Assembly (NCBI GenBank): GCA_045104975.1 | Contig: JBGCCY010000161.1 | Span: 4,920 to 68,919 of the forward strand | Source: CAJQQY01 sp045104975 | Lineage (GTDB): Bacteria; Bacteroidota; Bacteroidia; Chitinophagales; Saprospiraceae | Direction of reading: 5' to 3' | DNA: 64,000 nucleotides | Shown: positions 51,691 through 61,181 of the stretch, in pieces | Layout: each line of letters opens with the position of its first letter | Numbering within the stretch: the first letter of the stretch is position 1 | Translations under genes and position numbers: made by a program | The notes under the pieces: generated by a model | What the model saw: only the letters and a program-made list of their open reading frames with translations | Database searches by the model: none | What the model was told of the DNA's origin: nothing

Positions 51691-51764
51691 GCCCCTTTAG
51701 CTCAGCTGGTTAGAGCGTCGGACTGTTAATCCGCAGGTCCAAGGTTCGAGTCCTTGAAGGGGCG
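51691..51764 (+). tRNA. tRNA-Asn (anticodon GTT)
   Basis: A 74-base cloverleaf. The acceptor stem is GCCCCTT / AAGGGGC with discriminator G, the D-stem is GCTC/GAGC, the anticodon loop is CTGTTAA, and the T-arm is CAAGG TTCGAGT CCTTG. The anticodon GTT reads AAC and AAU. CCA is not encoded. A terminator follows eight bases later. Confidence 0.95.
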
Positions 51765-51771
51765 CAAAAAT

Positions 51772-51804
51772 AAAGCTCTGTGATGTATATCGCAGGGCTT
51801 TTTT
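51772..51804 (+). terminator. Terminator of tRNA-Asn
   Basis: AAAGCTCTGTGAT (51772-51784) pairs with ATCGCAGGGCTTT (51789-51801) using two G-U pairs, then a T-run. Confidence 0.8.
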
Positions 51805-51905
51805 TGTTTTTAATCCTACCTAAGTGATTCTTTAATCTATAAGAAGAATTATCCACCAAATTATCCACATTTTCAGAACTTACGTATATTTAAACTAAAA
51901 AACTC

Positions 51906-53048
51906 ATGGGAGGAGACTGGAAAGAAATGTTTGATGCTGCCGCAGATGGCGATATTGAATTAGTAAGATATCATCTTAAAATGGGAATTGATCTCAATTA
52001 TCAACATCCTGAATATATGACTTCTGTGTTGATCGAGTGTATTCGATTGAAGAAAATAGAGATGGTAAAATTCCTTTTGGAAAATGGAGCTGATCCAAGT
52101 GCCACAGAAGGATTTGGAACAACGACTACTTTGAGTATCGCCAAATCTGAAAAGAATCATGAAGCTGTCCACCTCTTGAATTCATATTTAAGAAAGAATA
52201 ATTCAGATGAGGCCATCCGAATTAATAAAGTCTTACTCACAGGTGGCAACCGAGGAATTGGAAAAGCGATTGCTCAAAAGATATTGGAAGAAAGCCAAGA
52301 GGTTATTATCGTTTGCAGGAATGCAACCGAAGGAAAAGTAGTCACAAAAGAGTTAGCATCAAAAACGGGTAACCCCAAAATATCGTTCATTCAAGGAGAT
52401 TTATCAAGCATTCAAAAATGTAAAACATTAATTGAAAAAATAAAGGCTGAACATTCCGACATCAATATTCTTATCAACAATGCAGGTGTTTGGATGACGG
52501 AAAGAAAGTTGAATGATGATGGTTTGGAAATGAGTTTTATGGTAAATTATTTAGCTCCACACATTTTGTGTCATGGTTTATTTCCTCTTTTAAAAAAGAA
52601 TCAACCTGCCAGAATTATCAATGTCAACTCTGGACTTTATCTCAAAGGAGGTTTAAATATTGAAAAAACGCCTTACGGTTTAGATTTTGGCTCAATAAAA
52701 ACATACGCAAATTCCAAGTTTTGTAACATGATGTCGAGTATTGATTTTGCCAAAGAAATTGAAGGAAGCGGAGTAACGATAAATGCAGTTCATCCTGGAG
52801 TGATCAACACAGGTTTGGGTGACTCTCCTAAGTTTTTGAGTAAAGTGGTGAAATTTGTCAAGCGATTTTGGAAGTCTCCAGAGTATGGTGCAGCCGCTCC
52901 AACTTGGTTGGCATTGAGTGAAGAATTGGAAGGTGTAAATGGAAATTATTATAATGAAAAAGAAGAGACAGAGTATATCGAAGAAGTGAAGAATGAAAAA
53001 TTAAGGGCAATACTTCAAATGAAGACAGAGGAGATTTTAAATAAATAA
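51906..53048 (+). CDS. Ankyrin-repeat / short-chain dehydrogenase fusion protein
   Basis: 380 residues in two parts. Residues 1-100 are ankyrin-like repeats (EMFDAAADGDIELVRYHLKM, MVKFLLENGADPSATEGFG). Residues 105-370 are a complete classical SDR domain. TGGNRGIGKAIAQ binds the dinucleotide, and INNAGVWMTE is the N-A-G block. Active-site Ser lies in VNSGLY and the catalytic Tyr-Lys in YANSKF. The wording after the Tyr (VTINAVHPGVINTGL) is that of the retinol dehydrogenase/WWOX-like branch. The substrate is unknown; the ankyrin part probably holds a partner protein. It starts at ATG 51906, with no neighbour in the same transcript. Confidence 0.9.
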   Translation: MGGDWKEMFDAAADGDIELVRYHLKMGIDLNYQHPEYMTSVLIECIRLKKIEMVKFLLENGADPSATEGFGTTTTLSIAKSEKNHEAVHLLNSYLRKNNSDEAIRINKVLLTGGNRGIGKAIAQKILEESQEVIIVCRNATEGKVVTKELASKTGNPKISFIQGDLSSIQKCKTLIEKIKAEHSDINILINNAGVWMTERKLNDDGLEMSFMVNYLAPHILCHGLFPLLKKNQPARIINVNSGLYLKGGLNIEKTPYGLDFGSIKTYANSKFCNMMSSIDFAKEIEGSGVTINAVHPGVINTGLGDSPKFLSKVVKFVKRFWKSPEYGAAAPTWLALSEELEGVNGNYYNEKEETEYIEEVKNEKLRAILQMKTEEILNK

Positions 53049-53050
53049 TT

Positions 53051-53917
53051 TTACTCTTCCTCGTCTTTTATTTTTTCTGAATCTTGTTTTTCTTTCATCT
53101 CAAATAATACCGCTGACAAAATTTCATTGTCTTCGATTTTCATTTCACTCGGTTTATTTTCATTTTCCAAAGCCATTTCTGAATCTAATATTGCTTCGTC
53201 ATCAGGAATAGGTGGAGTCTTGAATGGAGAATCTTGCTGATGTTGAGCTATAAATTTTCGAGAGAAAAACAAGCCACCCATTAAAACAAAGGTTGCTAAA
53301 ATCATTAACCAATCATCATATCTTTGGAATAGAAAAAAGTCATACAATCCATGAACACCAACTGCTAAAAGAAGTCCAACCAAAATATTTTTAAATAAAT
53401 TAGCTCGATCAAATTTTGCCAAACCAACATAGTATCCGAGAATAACTCCAAAAACGGCATGTGAGGGAACAGCAGTAAAATCTCGAACAATTGCCAACGT
53501 AATATCATAAGGCATGCAGTAAACTATATTTTCAACAATCGCAAAGCCCATCCCAATCATCACCGCATAAATGATTCCATCCATCGGTTCATTAAATTGT
53601 TTATGGTTAAATGGAATTGCGAGAAGAATGGTCAATTTTAAAAGTTCCTCCACTAAAGCAGTACGGATAAATGCAGAATAAAATAGAACACCAAAATGAG
53701 TATTCGGATCTAAATCATTTTCTTCCACAAAAGGAGTGATCAAGTCATCCATAAATCCTTCTCCAATTCTAGCTGCGTAGAAAATTGCAATGCCTAATCC
53801 AAAACAAATGGCTAATAATGGAATCGGTTCTTTTTCATGTTTGTCCTGTTTAATAATGAAATAACAAATAAATAATCCAGGAAGAACTGATGCCAATAAT
53901 GTTAAAGTGAAAATCAA
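53051..53917 (-). CDS. PrsW family intramembrane metalloprotease
   Basis: 288 residues with about eight membrane helices and a soluble acidic tail after about residue 215. The family motifs are KHEKEPIPLLAICFGLG at the first loop, TALVEELLKLTILLAI (the E-E-x-x-K block), and VPSHAVFGVILGYYVG with the conserved His. A further MGMGFAIVENIVY block is present. PrsW proteases cut anti-sigma or other membrane proteins; the target here is unknown. The start overlaps the stop of the alpha/beta hydrolase gene by four bases, so the two are co-translated. Confidence 0.88.
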   Translation of the reverse strand: MIFTLTLLASVLPGLFICYFIIKQDKHEKEPIPLLAICFGLGIAIFYAARIGEGFMDDLITPFVEENDLDPNTHFGVLFYSAFIRTALVEELLKLTILLAIPFNHKQFNEPMDGIIYAVMIGMGFAIVENIVYCMPYDITLAIVRDFTAVPSHAVFGVILGYYVGLAKFDRANLFKNILVGLLLAVGVHGLYDFFLFQRYDDWLMILATFVLMGGLFFSRKFIAQHQQDSPFKTPPIPDDEAILDSEMALENENKPSEMKIEDNEILSAVLFEMKEKQDSEKIKDEEE

Positions 53918-54741
53918 ATGTTTATCTTTTTACTAGTCTCAATTTTTGAAAAATCATAACAATGTTTTATAAATTGCTTGATTATTTTTCGAGTTTCTTT
54001 GGTTGCTTCAAACATACCCATATGCCCTACTCCTTCCAAAACATGAATATGTGCGATATCAGGAAGTGCAGTCTGTTCCATACTTTTATCAAAAGGAACG
54101 ACTTCGTCATCTTTCCCAATGATAAATAAAACAGGGTGTTTTATTTTTTTCAAAACCTCAGAATTATCGGGCCGATTCATCATCAATTCCAAGCCACCAA
54201 TGATTCCTGCTTGCGGAAATGAACTTGCTCGGTGAATCATCTTATTGACCAAAAAATTATTGCTACTCAAAAATGCAGGTGGAAATAAATTGGGGAATAA
54301 TTGTTTCACATAATGATAGTGACTATTCTTTTTGATGAACTCAATTGATTTTGCTCGACCTGCTTTTTTCTCTTCCGAATCTGCATAAGGAAAGGAATGA
54401 AAAATACCTAAGCCACTCAAGTTTGATGGATATTTTTTTGCAAAAGCCAAACTTACATAGCCTCCCATCGAATGCCCAATCAAAGTACATGTTCTAATTT
54501 CCAAATGATTTAAAACTGACTTTACAACCTCTGCAAATAATTCTACGGAAGGATTTTCAATAGGTTCGGAATTTCCAAAACCAGGCAAATCTATTCGGAT
54601 AATTTTATTGGATTTGAAAACAGAAATGAAATCATCCCAGACAGAACTATCTTCACAAAAGCCATGTAAAAAAACAATAGCTGCTCCTTTTCCTCTGGAA
54701 GAGTAATTAATTTTTCGTTCTTTGAAATTTATTTTTGGCAT
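53914..54741 (-). CDS. Alpha/beta hydrolase
   Basis: 275 residues. The oxyanion-hole region is VFLHGFCEDSSVWDDF, the nucleophile elbow is GHSMGGYVSLAFA near residue 92, the acid is in IGKDDEVVPFD, and the base is in GVGHMGMFEA. The triad Ser, Asp, His is intact. It has no signal peptide. The fold is of the esterase/haloperoxidase type with no clear substrate clue. It is the first gene of a two-gene unit with the PrsW protease (four-base overlap). Confidence 0.88.
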   Translation of the reverse strand: MPKINFKERKINYSSRGKGAAIVFLHGFCEDSSVWDDFISVFKSNKIIRIDLPGFGNSEPIENPSVELFAEVVKSVLNHLEIRTCTLIGHSMGGYVSLAFAKKYPSNLSGLGIFHSFPYADSEEKKAGRAKSIEFIKKNSHYHYVKQLFPNLFPPAFLSSNNFLVNKMIHRASSFPQAGIIGGLELMMNRPDNSEVLKKIKHPVLFIIGKDDEVVPFDKSMEQTALPDIAHIHVLEGVGHMGMFEATKETRKIIKQFIKHCYDFSKIETSKKINI

Positions 54742-55113
54742 AGTTTCTCTAGTCGATTGTCATGAATTGGCGCTAAAATACTCTAATCATACTTGGCGAC
54801 AAAATTTTGATAATTATTTGCTTGTTTGATTTTGGGAAAACCCAAATTGTGTTTTTGAATTTTTAGGAAAATAAATTGTTCGTGGAATAGAAAATGAGGA
54901 GCGTAAATTATTGAAGGGATATGTTTTGGATCAGTTAATATATAAAGCAATATATGAAAAGATATTGGAATAGATTTTTTTAACTAAAATAGTTTTAGCT
55001 TTTTCATTGCTTCATTTTATTTCAAACTAAAAAATAATTTTTACAAAAAATGAGATACTCGCCTTCCGTTTTCTTCAAATTTCCTACCTTCAACTTTCTA
55101 AAATAAAACATCT
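54742..55113. other. Intergenic stretch between divergent genes
   Basis: About 370 A/T-rich bases holding the promoters of the hydrolase/PrsW unit and of the permease gene. No open frame, RNA or strong hairpin was recognised. Confidence 0.5.
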
Positions 55114-56352
55114 GTGTCTATCAACCCAACTCAAAAATATCAATCTCCCAACCAACGCGCTTGGAGTAGATTTTTAAAAAATAAACCAGCATTATTTGGT
55201 TTGGGATGGATTACATTGTGTGTTGTAATAGCATTGTTAGGATATTTGATTTCGCCAGATTCAACTCCTAATGCAAATGACCAAATGCCAGATGTTGCTT
55301 TGAAAAATCCAGGGTTCTCCATTCAAGTTTTAAAAGTCAAAAAGAATCAAGCGTATGAAAATCAAAACTTTTTGACAAACATGGTTTTTGGAAAACCGAA
55401 TCCATATCGAATGGTTCCGATTAATAATTTTGAATTTGTTGGGGATTCAATTGTGGTGGAAGAATATGCTGGGTGGGATTCCGAATTCTCTGAATTGATC
55501 GAAGGCACTCCTCGGAATTTTCATTTGGCAGATGTAGTTTTTCCTATCGAACCAAACCAGGTGTCGTTTCAATTTCAAGGAGAAAATATCGAATTTAAAA
55601 CTATTGATGGAGCGAATCAAAAAACATCTTTAGTTGAATTAGAAAAAACGATTCGCAAAGATTTGATGATTAAAAAAACGTATTTGCTCGGAACAGATTT
55701 GTATGGAAGAGATATGTTGAGTCGATTACTTTTGGGTGTTCGGATTTCACTTTTGGTGGGATTGATTGCCGTTGGGATTTCATTGACGATTGGTTTATTG
55801 TTAGGTTCATTGGCAGGTTATTTTGGAGGACGAATTGATGATTTTATCATGTTGCTGATAAATACTGTTTGGTCGATTCCGACATTGCTTTTGGTTTTTG
55901 CGATTGTCTTGGCAATGGGCAGAGGAATTGGAATTATCTTTTTGGCAGTAGGATTAACGATGTGGGTAGACGTAGCAAGAATCGTTCGAGGACAAGTGAT
56001 GTCGTTAAAAGAAATCCAATTTGTAGAAGCTGCGCAAAGCATGGGATTTAAAACTTGGCGGATTATCACACGACATATTTTACCTAATATTTTAGGTCCG
56101 GTGATGGTGATTGCAGCGGCAAATTTTGCGATGGCAATTTTGATTGAAGCAGGGTTGAGTTATTTAGGATTTGGCATCAAGCCTCCGACACCTTCTTGGG
56201 GGACAATGCTAAACGAAAATTATGGCTATGCTTTGAGTGGAAAACCTTTCTTAGCACTCATTCCAGCTTTGGCGATTATGTTGATGGTGTTGGCTTTTAA
56301 TTTAGTGGGAAATGGTTTTCGAGATGCGTTGGATGTAAAGAGTAGGGATTAA
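55114..56352 (+). CDS. Peptide ABC transporter permease, DppC type, orphan
   Basis: 412 residues, longer than DppC (about 290). The start is GTG 55114. After the first helix (FGLGWITLCVVIALLGYL) comes a periplasmic insert of about 130 residues, then YLLGTDLYGRDMLSRLLLG and the standard transport core. The EAA motif is FVEAAQSMGFKTWRIITRHI, and ILIEAGLSYLGFGIKPPTPSWG follows. The G-T-D-x-x-G-R-D block is intact. No binding protein, DppB or ATPase gene is adjacent, so it must join components encoded elsewhere, perhaps those at 34528-39167. That importer has its own DppC-type gene, so a second complex is equally possible. Confidence 0.9.
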   Translation: MSINPTQKYQSPNQRAWSRFLKNKPALFGLGWITLCVVIALLGYLISPDSTPNANDQMPDVALKNPGFSIQVLKVKKNQAYENQNFLTNMVFGKPNPYRMVPINNFEFVGDSIVVEEYAGWDSEFSELIEGTPRNFHLADVVFPIEPNQVSFQFQGENIEFKTIDGANQKTSLVELEKTIRKDLMIKKTYLLGTDLYGRDMLSRLLLGVRISLLVGLIAVGISLTIGLLLGSLAGYFGGRIDDFIMLLINTVWSIPTLLLVFAIVLAMGRGIGIIFLAVGLTMWVDVARIVRGQVMSLKEIQFVEAAQSMGFKTWRIITRHILPNILGPVMVIAAANFAMAILIEAGLSYLGFGIKPPTPSWGTMLNENYGYALSGKPFLALIPALAIMLMVLAFNLVGNGFRDALDVKSRD

Positions 56353-56474
56353 TTTTTTGCTACTGACTTGGACTGACTATTATGACTATTTTAGACTATT
56401 TTTATGGATGAAAAAGATAAATGAGATATTCTTTTGAAGTCATAATAGTCAGTCCAAGTCAGTAGCAAAAAATT
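56351..56474. repeat. Perfect 37-base inverted repeat after the orphan permease gene
   Basis: 56351-56387 and 56438-56474 are exact reverse complements over 37 bases, separated by 50 bases. The arms contain repeated gactatt units. The left arm's first bases include the stop region of the permease gene. It can act as a terminator but is far longer than others in this window. Confidence 0.9.
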
Positions 56475-56601
56475 AAAAATCAAAAGTCATTTCTCTTCCA
56501 TTTCCAAAATCAATCCTCTCTTTTTATAAAAAAGAAAATTAATACGTTATTTTTACTTCCACAAAAAAAATAAAGCTAAGATCTCAAAACGTAAAAACAG
56601 T

Positions 56602-57852
56602 ATGTCAGAATTATCAAAAATAAAAAGAGAATTGTCTCAACTTGAAAAAACAGAGCGAGAACTCAATCTCAAGCAATTGCAAATCAATGGGCTACTAGGA
56701 ATCACACAAGCGATCAATAATAATGTATCGGCGGAAGGCTTATATGAAATGTATGCATCATTTGTAGGTTGGGAAATGGCAGTAGAAAAAGTAGCTCTTT
56801 TGGTCAAAGAAGACTCCGGGTGGGTGTGCAAAGTACATCGAGGTATAGATGAAGAATTGATAAAAATGGATATTTCTGATCGCCTACCAAACTATCAAAG
56901 ACTCAAAAATATCGAGGAAGATAAAGACCATCCACTCATCAAGGAGTTCGATGTGGTGATTCCTGTGTTGCATAAAAACACTCCGATTGCGTATAGCTTT
57001 TTTGGAGGTTTTAGCAAAGATGATGATATGTACAGTAAAGTGAAATTTATTACTACCATCACAAACATTATTGCTGTAGCCATTGAGAATAAAAGATTGT
57101 TCAAACGCCAAATTGAACAAGAGCGACTTAATCGAGAAATGGAATTGGCAGGGGATATGCAAAAAATGTTGATTCCAAATGAATTGCCTAAAAATGAGAA
57201 ATATGAGTTCGCAGGAATTTACAAACCTCACTTAGGACTTGGTGGCGACTATTATGATTTTTTAGAATTGGAAAATAATAAATGTGCATTTTGTATCGCA
57301 GACATTTCTGGAAAAGGATTGGCGGCAGCTTTGATGATGTCTAATTTTCAAGCGAACTTTCATGTTTTGATTAATCGGCATACGAATCTTGAAATCTTTG
57401 TTCGTGAACTCAACCAAGCATTATTTCGATTGACAAAAGGGGACCGTTTCTTGACTTTTTTTGTAGGTCATTTTTGCAAAGCAACAAAAGAACTACACTA
57501 TATCAATGCAGGACATACCGCACCAGTTTTGATGATGAATGGCGAGACTCAATTATTGACTAAGGGGTGTACGATTTTGGGTTCTTTCGAAGATTTACCA
57601 GTTGTAGAAACTGGGCATATACAATTGACTGATGATGCTTTTATTATCACTTACACAGATGGTTTGACTGATGTGCAAAATGATAAGGAGGAATACTTTG
57701 ATGAGAACTTACTAGAAGATTTTGTTAGAAAAAATTATGAGCAACCACTTTCTGATTTTAATAAAAAACTCTACGATCACATTGATCGCTTTCGAGGAGA
57801 TAAACCTTTTCCAGATGACTTTACACTTTTGACTGGGAATATTTTTAAGTAG
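56602..57852 (+). CDS. SpoIIE/RsbU-type PP2C serine phosphatase with GAF-like sensor domain
   Basis: 416 residues. A short coiled-coil start (to about residue 30) is followed by a GAF-like domain (about 35-165) and a SpoIIE phosphatase domain (about 190-415). The metal-binding motifs are in place: GGDYYDFLEL, ADISGKGLAAALMM, NAGHTAPVLM, TYTDGLTDVQ and DDFTLLT. Such enzymes dephosphorylate anti-sigma-factor antagonists in partner-switching pathways; no STAS or RsbW-type gene is nearby. It has no membrane segment. The signal sensed by the GAF domain is unknown. Confidence 0.9.
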   Translation: MSELSKIKRELSQLEKTERELNLKQLQINGLLGITQAINNNVSAEGLYEMYASFVGWEMAVEKVALLVKEDSGWVCKVHRGIDEELIKMDISDRLPNYQRLKNIEEDKDHPLIKEFDVVIPVLHKNTPIAYSFFGGFSKDDDMYSKVKFITTITNIIAVAIENKRLFKRQIEQERLNREMELAGDMQKMLIPNELPKNEKYEFAGIYKPHLGLGGDYYDFLELENNKCAFCIADISGKGLAAALMMSNFQANFHVLINRHTNLEIFVRELNQALFRLTKGDRFLTFFVGHFCKATKELHYINAGHTAPVLMMNGETQLLTKGCTILGSFEDLPVVETGHIQLTDDAFIITYTDGLTDVQNDKEEYFDENLLEDFVRKNYEQPLSDFNKKLYDHIDRFRGDKPFPDDFTLLTGNIFK

Positions 57853-58073
57853 AAAAAATACATTGATCTTTTTTTTGAAAAATAAAGAGAAAAAATCCAT
57901 TCGTTAATTTCTTATAATCATCATACTAAATCTACCTTTTACCCAACTTTTCGTTGATTCTACAGTTTAAATTTTGGTAAATCTTAAATTTATCAAGATA
58001 TTACCTTTTCTAAAATGACAATTAGTTATTTTTGAAAATCATAATGTGTGTTTAAAATATCTTAGAGTAATAA

Positions 58074-58859
58074 ATGGCCAATAGAAATAACAACAATTCA
58101 TCTAATTTCATCTTTATCTTCATTGCTTTTGCAATGATGACAGGAGGCATGCCTGGCTTTGTAGTTCCTTTAGTTTTATTTTATATTTTTTATAAAATGT
58201 TTGCTGGTGGTGACAAGCGACCAAGAAATTCAAATGGACGAAGTCAAAGACGAGGTCAAACTCGAGATTACCGAAGACGAGATACAGACTACGAGCGACC
58301 TACTCGAGAGACTAGAAGTACTCGAACCACTCGCCCAACAGAAAGAAGACCAGAACGAACTACATCTCGAAGGCCAGAACGAACTACTCGTAGCACTAGT
58401 CGAAAACCAGTTAGAAAATCAAAAGATAATCCGTACAAAAAAAGCGGAATGGAAAAATATAAGGAGTATGATTACAATGGAGCGATTGAAGATTTTGAAA
58501 AATCATTAGCTGTTGATGATTCTGATGTAGCGACTCATTTTAATATTGCGTGTGCATTTTCAATTATGGAAAATAAAGAGAAATCATTTTACCATTTGAG
58601 CAAAGCGGTAGAATTAGGTTTCCGTGATTTTGAAAAAATAAAAACACATGATGCTTTGGCTTATTTGAGAATTCAAGATGAGTTCGAAACTTTTGTCCAA
58701 AATAATTATAAACTAAAAGCAGGTTCAAGTGCACAACAAGAAAAAATTACCGAGCATGGAGACCTTTTAGAGCAGTTAAATAAATTAGCAGAATTAAGAG
58801 AAAAAGGATTGTTGACAGAGGAAGAATTTGTTTTACAAAAAAAGAAACTTTTAGGATAA
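58074..58859 (+). CDS. Membrane protein with Arg-rich linker, TPR-end domain and SHOCT tail
   Basis: 261 residues. One hydrophobic segment near the N-terminus (about 12-40) is followed by a very basic low-complexity stretch (about 45-125, many Arg, Glu and Thr, with repeats such as RPERTT). A TPR end-of-group domain comes next (about 125-215, YKEYDYNGAIEDFEKSL). The C-terminus carries a SHOCT motif (LAELREKGLLTEEEFVLQKK). SHOCT segments are thought to mediate oligomerisation. Function is unknown; the basic linker may bind anionic lipid or nucleic acid. It is the only gene of its transcript. Confidence 0.78.
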   Translation: MANRNNNNSSNFIFIFIAFAMMTGGMPGFVVPLVLFYIFYKMFAGGDKRPRNSNGRSQRRGQTRDYRRRDTDYERPTRETRSTRTTRPTERRPERTTSRRPERTTRSTSRKPVRKSKDNPYKKSGMEKYKEYDYNGAIEDFEKSLAVDDSDVATHFNIACAFSIMENKEKSFYHLSKAVELGFRDFEKIKTHDALAYLRIQDEFETFVQNNYKLKAGSSAQQEKITEHGDLLEQLNKLAELREKGLLTEEEFVLQKKKLLG

Positions 58860-59210
58860 GTAGTAATACATGCTAAAAATATATATTTAATTTATACCCA
58901 TTTTCGTTATTGTCCTTATGGTTTTTTTCTACGAAATTGTTAAACCATTCTATGAGATAAATAACATCTAAAAATCACCTAACCACCTAACTAGTTTAAT
59001 CGTAAAATAAACGGTTGTTAATTCCCTTTGCCTTAAAAATTTGAACTTTGCGTTTTATAAAAGAAGGATCTTCAAAATAGTTTTTGAAAAACTATTTCGG
59101 AAGCTTCTATTTATGTCAAATTTTTGGGAAAAATTTAACAATCTTTTTTCAACGAATTAGGAGGAATAAGCGTTCTATAATTACTTAAACAAATATAAAC
59201 GAGAATAAAT
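58860..59210. other. Intergenic stretch before the CBS-domain gene
   Basis: About 350 bases, A/T rich. A palindrome AAATAGTTTTT (59075-59085) / AAAAACTATTT (59087-59097) stands 110 bases before the CBS gene. No gene or known RNA was recognised; the 5' leader may be long. Confidence 0.5.
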
Positions 59211-59876
59211 ATGATTGCCGGAAATTTGTTATCACATACTATAATTCCATTACGGACTTCAGATACAGGAGCAGAAGCACTCGGCATCATGAATGATTTT
59301 TATGTACGTCATTTACCGATTGTTAATGACAAACAGTTGTTAGGATTAATTGCAGAGGATGAAATTTTGGAACATGACATCGAAGAGGCTATTGGTTCAT
59401 ACTCGCTCTCGATGACGAAACCATATGTTAAAGAGAAGGATCATTTATATGATGTATTGAAAATTCTAAGTGAATATCAATTGACAGTTGTACCCGTTGT
59501 AGATGCAGAGGGTGATTATAAGGGATTAATTTCTCAAGATGACTTAGTTCGATATTTTGCTAACACAGGTTCATTTACAGAACCTGGAAGTATTATAGTT
59601 TTAGAAATGAATAAACGAGATTATTCATTGGCAGAGATTTCAAGAATTGTGGAATCGGAAGGAGCTGCAATTTTGAGTACATTCATTACTTCAAATTTGG
59701 AGACCGAAAGAATTGATGTAACGGTAAAAATTAATAGACAAGATTTACAGTTGCAACGAATTATTTCTTCATTCGCTCGATTTGAATACACTATCAAAGC
59801 ATCGTTCCAAGAAGCAGATTATTTCGATGGTTTGCAAGAACGGTATGATTCATTGATGAGTTATCTTAATGTTTAA
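59211..59876 (+). CDS. CBS-domain protein (AcuB-like)
   Basis: 221 residues: two CBS domains (about 5-60 and 75-130, with YVRHLPIVNDKQLLGLIAED and QLTVVPVVDAEGDYKGLISQ), then an ACT-like C-terminal part (about 140-220). CBS pairs bind adenosine nucleotides and report cell energy state. In many Bacteroidota a gene like this precedes nadK and uppS; here neither follows. It starts at ATG 59211 and ends before a strong terminator. Confidence 0.88.
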   Translation: MIAGNLLSHTIIPLRTSDTGAEALGIMNDFYVRHLPIVNDKQLLGLIAEDEILEHDIEEAIGSYSLSMTKPYVKEKDHLYDVLKILSEYQLTVVPVVDAEGDYKGLISQDDLVRYFANTGSFTEPGSIIVLEMNKRDYSLAEISRIVESEGAAILSTFITSNLETERIDVTVKINRQDLQLQRIISSFARFEYTIKASFQEADYFDGLQERYDSLMSYLNV

Positions 59877-59929
59877 ATTAGGAGTCTGGGACTTCTTGTT
59901 TACAATAATTATTTAGACCCTCTATAAAA

Positions 59930-59969
59930 AGGAAAGCTCTTTTTGCATTTTAGCAAAAAGAGCTTTCCT
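59930..59969. terminator. Terminator after the CBS-domain gene
   Basis: Perfect 17-base stem 59930-59946 / 59953-59969 (aggaaagctctttttgc). A weaker flanking repeat pairs 59880-59897 with bases near 59994-60011 (15 of 18). Confidence 0.85.
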
Positions 59970-60053
59970 CATTATCAATAAACGGAGGAATAAGAAGCCC
60001 CTGATTCCTGACCGAGAGTTCAGCGACTAACCTCAAACCTGACTCCTTTTCCT

Positions 60054-61181
60054 TTAATTTTTAAATCGATTAGCATTGAACCCCATAGAAACACCAAATC
60101 GATGACCATCTTTATTTGGGATAAAAAATGCATTTACTGGAATATTCAAACGACCTGATTTAAAAGTTTTTCCACCTGCAAAAATAAAACCTGAAGCAAA
60201 GGTGACCTCTCCACGACTATCCAATCTGTTTTCAATTTCATAAGGATTATCTACATCTGGATTTTCAGTAAACCATTCATTTTCCAGATGCCAATTATTT
60301 TGATCATCATAGTAACCATCTGCTTTTTTCAATCCATAAAAAACAGGCCCAAAAGCAAATTCCCAACCAGTTCGATTACTTCTCATTCCATTTAAAATAG
60401 AAATACTTGGAATAAATTTTCCTTGATCCAAACCTGTAACGATTGGAATAAATTCGAAGAGTGCTTGAAAGTCGCCTTGGTTCAAATACTTCACTTCAAA
60501 CTGATAACCAAATTGAAACATCAAAGGAAATGCATCAAATCCTCCCATATTTTTTGGATCAGAATAGATACTACTTAGCTTCCCAGTAAAAGCAGTAAAT
60601 CCCATTCGCGGACCACTCAAATTAAGGCGATCTACTTCTGGAAAATTAACCGCACTTTCATAGTCAAACTTTTTAGTGAGTTTATTAATGAGATTTTCAT
60701 CGATAGTTTCTTCAAACATTTTTTTCACAGTAAGAGAAATCATTGTTTGAATTTGGCCTCGTAAATTTAAAAACTCCATGACCTGCGTTTTTTCAATACT
60801 TTGAGTTCCAACATCAATCAGTCTTAAAGTGATAACAATCATTTCTCCCAAAACTTCCGCACTTCCTGTGAGCATTTTGTCTGTTTTAAGAATCTTTCCA
60901 GCTTCGACCATGCAGATTTTACCGTAACATTTATCAATGGCAAATTCATTTTTTTCAATCACGTAGTCGACATCATATCTGTCCATGACTTGAAAGCGAT
61001 CCAGTTTACTCAGTTCTGTACGAGCAATATTTCCCAACTGACTTGGTTCTAAAGTCAATCCTTTCGAGTCAATATTAAGAACTGCAATAACTGGCAGGTT
61101 AGATAAATCTTGAGCAATAGTTGTCGAAATAGATATAATGAATATTAAAATAATAGTGAATAGTTGAATTAAGGATTTCAT
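60054..61181 (-). CDS. Secreted CsgG/LpoB-like protein with C-terminal beta domain
   Basis: 375 residues with a signal peptide (MKSLIQLFTIILIFIISIS, to about residue 23). Residues 28-165 match the TolB-N/CsgG/LpoB type of domain: VIAVLNIDSKGLTLEPSQ, LSKLDRFQVMDRYDVDYVI, KILKTDKMLTGSAEVLGEMI. The rest (about 185-375) is beta-rich and ends in a barrel-like strand with GHRFGVSMGFNANRF, suggesting an outer-membrane beta-domain. It may sense or build a surface structure; nothing in the context says which. It starts at ATG 61181. Confidence 0.75.
   Translation of the reverse strand: MKSLIQLFTIILIFIISISTTIAQDLSNLPVIAVLNIDSKGLTLEPSQLGNIARTELSKLDRFQVMDRYDVDYVIEKNEFAIDKCYGKICMVEAGKILKTDKMLTGSAEVLGEMIVITLRLIDVGTQSIEKTQVMEFLNLRGQIQTMISLTVKKMFEETIDENLINKLTKKFDYESAVNFPEVDRLNLSGPRMGFTAFTGKLSSIYSDPKNMGGFDAFPLMFQFGYQFEVKYLNQGDFQALFEFIPIVTGLDQGKFIPSISILNGMRSNRTGWEFAFGPVFYGLKKADGYYDDQNNWHLENEWFTENPDVDNPYEIENRLDSRGEVTFASGFIFAGGKTFKSGRLNIPVNAFFIPNKDGHRFGVSMGFNANRFKN

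Noticed and set aside
58201..58509. 102-residue frame overlapping the Arg-rich linker
   Set aside because: It is the +1 shadow of low-complexity codons; it is rich in Glu and Leu only because of the repeats and has no initiation support.
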